NCBI GenBank assembly: GCA_964646755.1
Contig: CAZYIE010000003.1
Location: 77,128 to 141,127 of the forward strand
DNA length: 64,000 bases
From: MVRV01 sp964646755
GTDB taxonomy: Bacteria; Desulfobacterota; Syntrophia; Syntrophales; Smithellaceae
Reading direction: 5' to 3'
The position numbers were made by a program, and so were the translations under genes. The stretch's first letter is position 1. The number at the start of each line of letters is the position of its first letter. This document shows, one piece after another, positions 60,889 through 64,000 of the stretch. The notes beneath the pieces were generated by a model. That model saw only the letters and a list, made by a program, of their open reading frames with translations, had not been told where the DNA came from and did not search any database.

Positions 60889-62181
60889 TTAACCCGCTGT
60901 TTCGAGCTTAACCTTCTGCACCTTTTTGTAATCCCTCACATAATAAAAGGAGCCGATAAAAAAGCCGATGGCGCCGACCAGCGAAAAGAGCGGCAGGAAT
61001 TTGAACGCCGTGAGCAGATCATACCTGTCGGATATGGCGCCAACGAAAATCGGGCTCAGGCTGTAGCCTAAAAGCATCATAAAAAACTGCGCCAGGCTGT
61101 AGGATATCGCCCGGAGACCGGGATGAACAACATCCTGCGTGACGGCCGAACCACCGGCGGCAAACATGGGCGCCGTAAAGCCGAAGAGGATCAGGAAAAA
61201 ATACTGCGCCTTGCCTTCAAAAAAGGAAAAGCCGATAAAAAGAAATAGTCCCGTCAGAAGGGAAGTAACCGCAGGTACGCTCATCCTAGCATTGAACCAT
61301 TTCTTCCGGAGCCGGTCGGTCAGAATGCCGCCGATGGGGGCGCCAAAGATCGCCAGCAGGAAAACGACAGCAGTCTTCACACCCGCCTGATCCATGGGGA
61401 TTCCATCAACCCTGTTGAAATAAGAGGGCAACCAGGTCATGAGCGCCGTGGTGACAAAAGTATTCCCCACGTATCCCACATACGTAAAGAGCACCGTCGG
61501 TGTGCGCAGAAACTCCAACGCGATGTCTTTCCATCCCATGTTGGCTTCACCGGTGCCGGTGTTTTTCGTGATCTGGACGGTCTTGTAATCTTTCACCCAG
61601 TAAAAAAGGATGGCCACAATCAAACCCGGAATGGCAAGCAGGCCGAAAGCGTATCTCCAGCCCCAGTTTACAGCGATTATGCCGCCCAGGACAACCCCGA
61701 TCGCTGTGCCCATGGGTATGGCTGCGGTGAAAAGGCCGTTCATGGTGGCACGTTTTTCTTCGGGGAAATAAGCGGCAATCATCGCGTGACCTCCGGAAGT
61801 ATAGGCCGCCTCTCCGGCTCCCACAACGGCCCGCATACTGAAGAGCTGCGTAAAGTTTTTAGTCAGCGCGCAAGCTGCGGTAGCGATACTCCAGAGAACA
61901 GCCATGGTTGCAATGGCCTTTTTACGGCTCCACCGGTCAACCAGGAACGACACGGGAAACACGAATACCGTCATCATGAACGTCACAATGGAGGCAAACC
62001 AGCCACAGTCGGTATCCGTGAGGTTCCATTCCACTTTGAGATACGGGAAGAGTGAAGCAATGACCATGCGATCGACGTAATTGAAAAGGTAGAGAAGAAA
62101 AAGAAGCAGAAATACATAGTACGCATATCCTCTGGAAACCTGAAACTCCTGAGTATCCTGTCTGTCCTGCTTTTGTACCAT
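60889..62181 (-). CDS. MFS transporter (ACS/GudP-like, organic acid)
   Basis: The 430 residues contain 12 predicted hydrophobic segments. MFS signatures include DRWSRKKAIATMAVLWSIATA (loop 2-3), GAGEAAYTSGGHAMIAAYFPEEKRATMNGLFTAAIPMGTAIG and GGILTDRLRKKW. This pattern resembles anion:cation symporters for sugar acids and aromatic or short-chain acids. GGAGG ribosome site. It is transcribed in the same direction as the enolase-superfamily gene (145 bases upstream) and may import its substrate. Confidence 0.9.
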   Translation of the reverse strand: MVQKQDRQDTQEFQVSRGYAYYVFLLLFLLYLFNYVDRMVIASLFPYLKVEWNLTDTDCGWFASIVTFMMTVFVFPVSFLVDRWSRKKAIATMAVLWSIATAACALTKNFTQLFSMRAVVGAGEAAYTSGGHAMIAAYFPEEKRATMNGLFTAAIPMGTAIGVVLGGIIAVNWGWRYAFGLLAIPGLIVAILFYWVKDYKTVQITKNTGTGEANMGWKDIALEFLRTPTVLFTYVGYVGNTFVTTALMTWLPSYFNRVDGIPMDQAGVKTAVVFLLAIFGAPIGGILTDRLRKKWFNARMSVPAVTSLLTGLFLFIGFSFFEGKAQYFFLILFGFTAPMFAAGGSAVTQDVVHPGLRAISYSLAQFFMMLLGYSLSPIFVGAISDRYDLLTAFKFLPLFSLVGAIGFFIGSFYYVRDYKKVQKVKLETAG

Positions 62182-62326
62182 TGAGGCTCCTCCATTTTCG
62201 GGTTAGATCAGCCACTATCCGGTAAACTTCTGCATCGACACATACTATGAATTTTACAGTTGTTTCTTTTCTGGTTGAACAATAAGAATTGCGATATTTT
62301 AGATACAGTAAATCCTGACAACAAAA

Positions 62327-63550
62327 TTATGCTTCTTTGCGCTTCTTTAACGCCAGGGCGGCCATCAACCCTTTCTCGCGGATAACCTTGAAGGCCAGCC
62401 CTTTATCCGTTTGATGGTAGAATCGTTTAGCGTATTTCTTGAGCATTTTTTTGTCTATCTCGAATCCCAGGCCAGGGCGGCTAAAGGGTGCAAGCATGGC
62501 GTTTTTATCGGGAATGATGGGTGCGATGATGCCCTCACGAAATTCCGGGACCCAGGATGGCTCTTCCAGTGGGTATTCCAGAGGGTGGGTATTGCCTTTA
62601 TCGGCCAGCACCATGTTCCAGTTGATGTAGAAGCCGATACCGTTAGTCCAGGTGTGCGGTGAATACTCTCGGTTGTGCTGGTGGCAGGCGTCAATGACCT
62701 GTTTGACCTGAGCGATACCTCCGGCAAAAACGGCGTCAGGCTGGTAAACGTGGAAGCAGTCCTTTTCAAACATGATCTTTATCTCGTCCCATCCATGGTT
62801 AAGCTCAGCGCCCGATATCTTGACCGGTGATACTTTCTTGAGTGCTGCCAGACCATCGTAATCGTGCCAGTCCAGCGGTTCCTCCAGCCATTCTATCTTG
62901 TTGTCGGCGCAAGCCTTGGCAAAATCGGTGGCGCGCTGGAGATCCCAGGCGGGTATACGGTCTACGATGGAGGCCAGCCAGCCCTGGTTGGCGTCCACAC
63001 CTAGAATGGGATCATCACCCACTCCCTTGCGAACCTCTTCAATGAGCCGGACATCGTCCTTGAATTCTCTGGCCTTAACCCGCAGCTTGAAAGTTTTGAA
63101 ACCGCGTTCCTTCATGGCCAGAAGTTCCTCAACACGCTGTGCCGGTTCGTGCAATTCACCAAATGAGCAGTAGGCCTCGATAGGCCTGGCCTCCCCTCCC
63201 AGCAGTTCGTAGACCGGCTTGCCCTTGGCCTTGCCGATAATGTCCCAGCAGGCCGGCTCTATCCAGTAGTTCAGCCAGCCCAGGAAACCGGCCTGCTTCA
63301 GCAGACTCTGGATGCGGTCAATATCCATGGGATCGGCGCCGATGATGTATCCTCCGAGTAACTCACCCACTCCCTGCCTTTCCTCACCCATGGCAATACC
63401 GGCAGACCAGCCTTCAATTCCCTCGTCCGTGTTCAGCCTGATAAGTGTGAAGCGATTATGTGTCTGCGGGTAGCCCGGTATCCAAGTTGGCCAGAATGTA
63501 TGTTTGAGCGGGATATGGACGTGATAAAGTTCAATCTCATTTATCTTCAA
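62327..63550 (-). CDS. Mandelate racemase/muconate lactonizing enzyme family protein (enolase superfamily)
   Basis: The start codon is TTG at 63548-63550, seven bases after AGGAGG. The 407 residues have the capping domain (residues 1-130, KINEIELYHVHIPLKHTFWPTW) and a barrel with metal ligands in GVDANQGW (Asp), WLEEPLDWHD (Glu) and KISGAELNHG (Glu), plus a C-terminal SPHTWTNGIGF histidine. The base region reads FKLRVKA, K-x-R at the usual K-x-K/K-x-H place, so the catalytic group differs from both standard subgroups. It is probably a sugar acid dehydratase or a racemase/cycloisomerase; the substrate is unknown. Confidence 0.88.
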   Translation of the reverse strand: MKINEIELYHVHIPLKHTFWPTWIPGYPQTHNRFTLIRLNTDEGIEGWSAGIAMGEERQGVGELLGGYIIGADPMDIDRIQSLLKQAGFLGWLNYWIEPACWDIIGKAKGKPVYELLGGEARPIEAYCSFGELHEPAQRVEELLAMKERGFKTFKLRVKAREFKDDVRLIEEVRKGVGDDPILGVDANQGWLASIVDRIPAWDLQRATDFAKACADNKIEWLEEPLDWHDYDGLAALKKVSPVKISGAELNHGWDEIKIMFEKDCFHVYQPDAVFAGGIAQVKQVIDACHQHNREYSPHTWTNGIGFYINWNMVLADKGNTHPLEYPLEEPSWVPEFREGIIAPIIPDKNAMLAPFSRPGLGFEIDKKMLKKYAKRFYHQTDKGLAFKVIREKGLMAALALKKRKEA

Positions 63551-63646
63551 AGCGTATCCTCCTGAAAAAATTACCTGTAAATATTTACTTGCTGACAGTA
63601 CTACCTATGTAATTTTTTTGTTAAGATATTGCCTGGTCGGAAGTGA

Positions 63647-63675
63647 ACTATAAAGTTGTCGTCCCTTTATGTCAA
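63647..63675 (-). promoter_or_regulatory. Promoter of the enolase-superfamily gene
   Basis: On the minus strand TTGACA (63670-63675), 17 bases, TATAGT (63647-63652). The leader would be about 90 bases. One of the best promoter matches in the window. Confidence 0.65.
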
Positions 63676-63850
63676 GTTAATCTTAGACACAAAAAATAAA
63701 GTACGCATCAAACGGATGAACTATTATTTTCCGCAGGCGCTAATTGACGAATATTGAAAAATATGCCAAATGACAATTACTAAAAAATAGATATGAAAGA
63801 AGCACAAACTTCTGGACAATGTTTCTCAACCGGAAAGGAGAAGACAATAA

Positions 63851-64000
63851 ATGGCGGACACTGATGGAATTAAAGAAGCTAAAATGTTTTATACCGATAT
63901 ACCACAAAAAAAGGAGGGATTTTTCCTCAAAGGATCAAATTCTCTGGATTGGGGAATGAAAAACAGGCTGGCGCGGATATTTAATCCCGTCTCCGGCCGG
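63851..64000 (+). CDS. LsrF/class I aldolase-like protein (partial, 50 N-terminal residues)
   Basis: Behind AAAGGAG, the ATG at 63851 opens a frame of 50 codons to the window end: MADTDGIKEAKMFYTDIPQK, then KGSNSLDWGMKNRLARIFNP and VSGR. This opening matches the LsrF/FbaB-type aldolase and thiolase family (3-hydroxy-5-phosphonooxypentane-2,4-dione thiolase and DhnA-type aldolases), whose next residues form the TVMLAFDHGYF strand. It is divergent from the enolase-superfamily gene, sharing a 300-base intergenic region, so the two may act in one catabolic pathway. Confidence 0.8.
   Translation, partial: MADTDGIKEAKMFYTDIPQKKEGFFLKGSNSLDWGMKNRLARIFNPVSGR

Overview
The window looks like part of a draft chromosome scaffold from an anaerobic, Gram-negative, syntrophic-type deltaproteobacterium (Desulfobacterota, something like Syntrophus or Smithella). 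This rests on gene content, not on any marker search. The pointers are an indolepyruvate:ferredoxin oxidoreductase with an FrhB-type partner, fatty-acid and CoA enzymes (thiolase, AMP-forming acyl-CoA ligase), a eukaryote-type NADP isocitrate dehydrogenase beside an aconitase, an O2/peroxide defence set (flavodiiron protein, rubredoxin, two rubrerythrins), many outer-membrane proteins and lipoproteins, and very large PAS-rich hybrid kinases. Two runs of ten Ns (18068-18077 and 40944-40953) are scaffold gaps, each inside one gene.

Layout. 1-3.7 kb: a branched-chain amino acid type ABC transporter operon (livK-H-M-G, minus strand) behind a clear promoter. 3.7-9.4 kb: a diguanylate cyclase, a small isolated membrane protein, a DUF218 protein, mutS and a small membrane protein. 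9.4-12.4 kb: a MipA/OmpV porin-like protein, then the flavodiiron protein-rubredoxin-rubrerythrin group; the 52-residue rubredoxin is easily missed. 12.4-16.2 kb: the frhB-like, iorA, iorB operon. 16.3-16.6 kb: an antitoxin-like gene with a toxin stump. 17-27 kb: thiolase, mtgA, a LysM/NlpC hydrolase, an OmpA lipoprotein, aconitase, isocitrate dehydrogenase, rlmN, an SPFH protein and a DUF2784 protein. 27-34.4 kb: two membrane hybrid kinases. 34.7-38.3 kb: three small exported proteins, a hicAB module whose hicA is frameshifted, and a second rubrerythrin. 38.4-47.1 kb: a TetR-controlled RND efflux operon with two TolC genes. 47.3-54 kb: a soluble hybrid kinase and a CheB-CheR-PAS fusion. 54.3-58.5 kb: a toxin stump, a DUF4410 lipoprotein, a K+ channel, a patatin and a DUF4143 ATPase. 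58.8-64 kb: acyl-CoA ligase, MFS transporter and an enolase-superfamily enzyme, with a divergent LsrF-like aldolase cut by the window end.

Themes. The genes serve amino-acid/acid uptake and CoA-linked oxidation with ferredoxin chemistry, protection of an anaerobe from oxygen, and heavy signalling. The non-coding part is unusually rich in small repeats: heptanucleotide tandem arrays that run over stop codons, several fold-back (MITE-like) elements, and a palindromic repeat inserted in frame in the CheB-CheR gene. All three recognisable toxin-antitoxin toxins are broken. No CRISPR array, rRNA, tRNA, transposase or prophage was recognised by eye.
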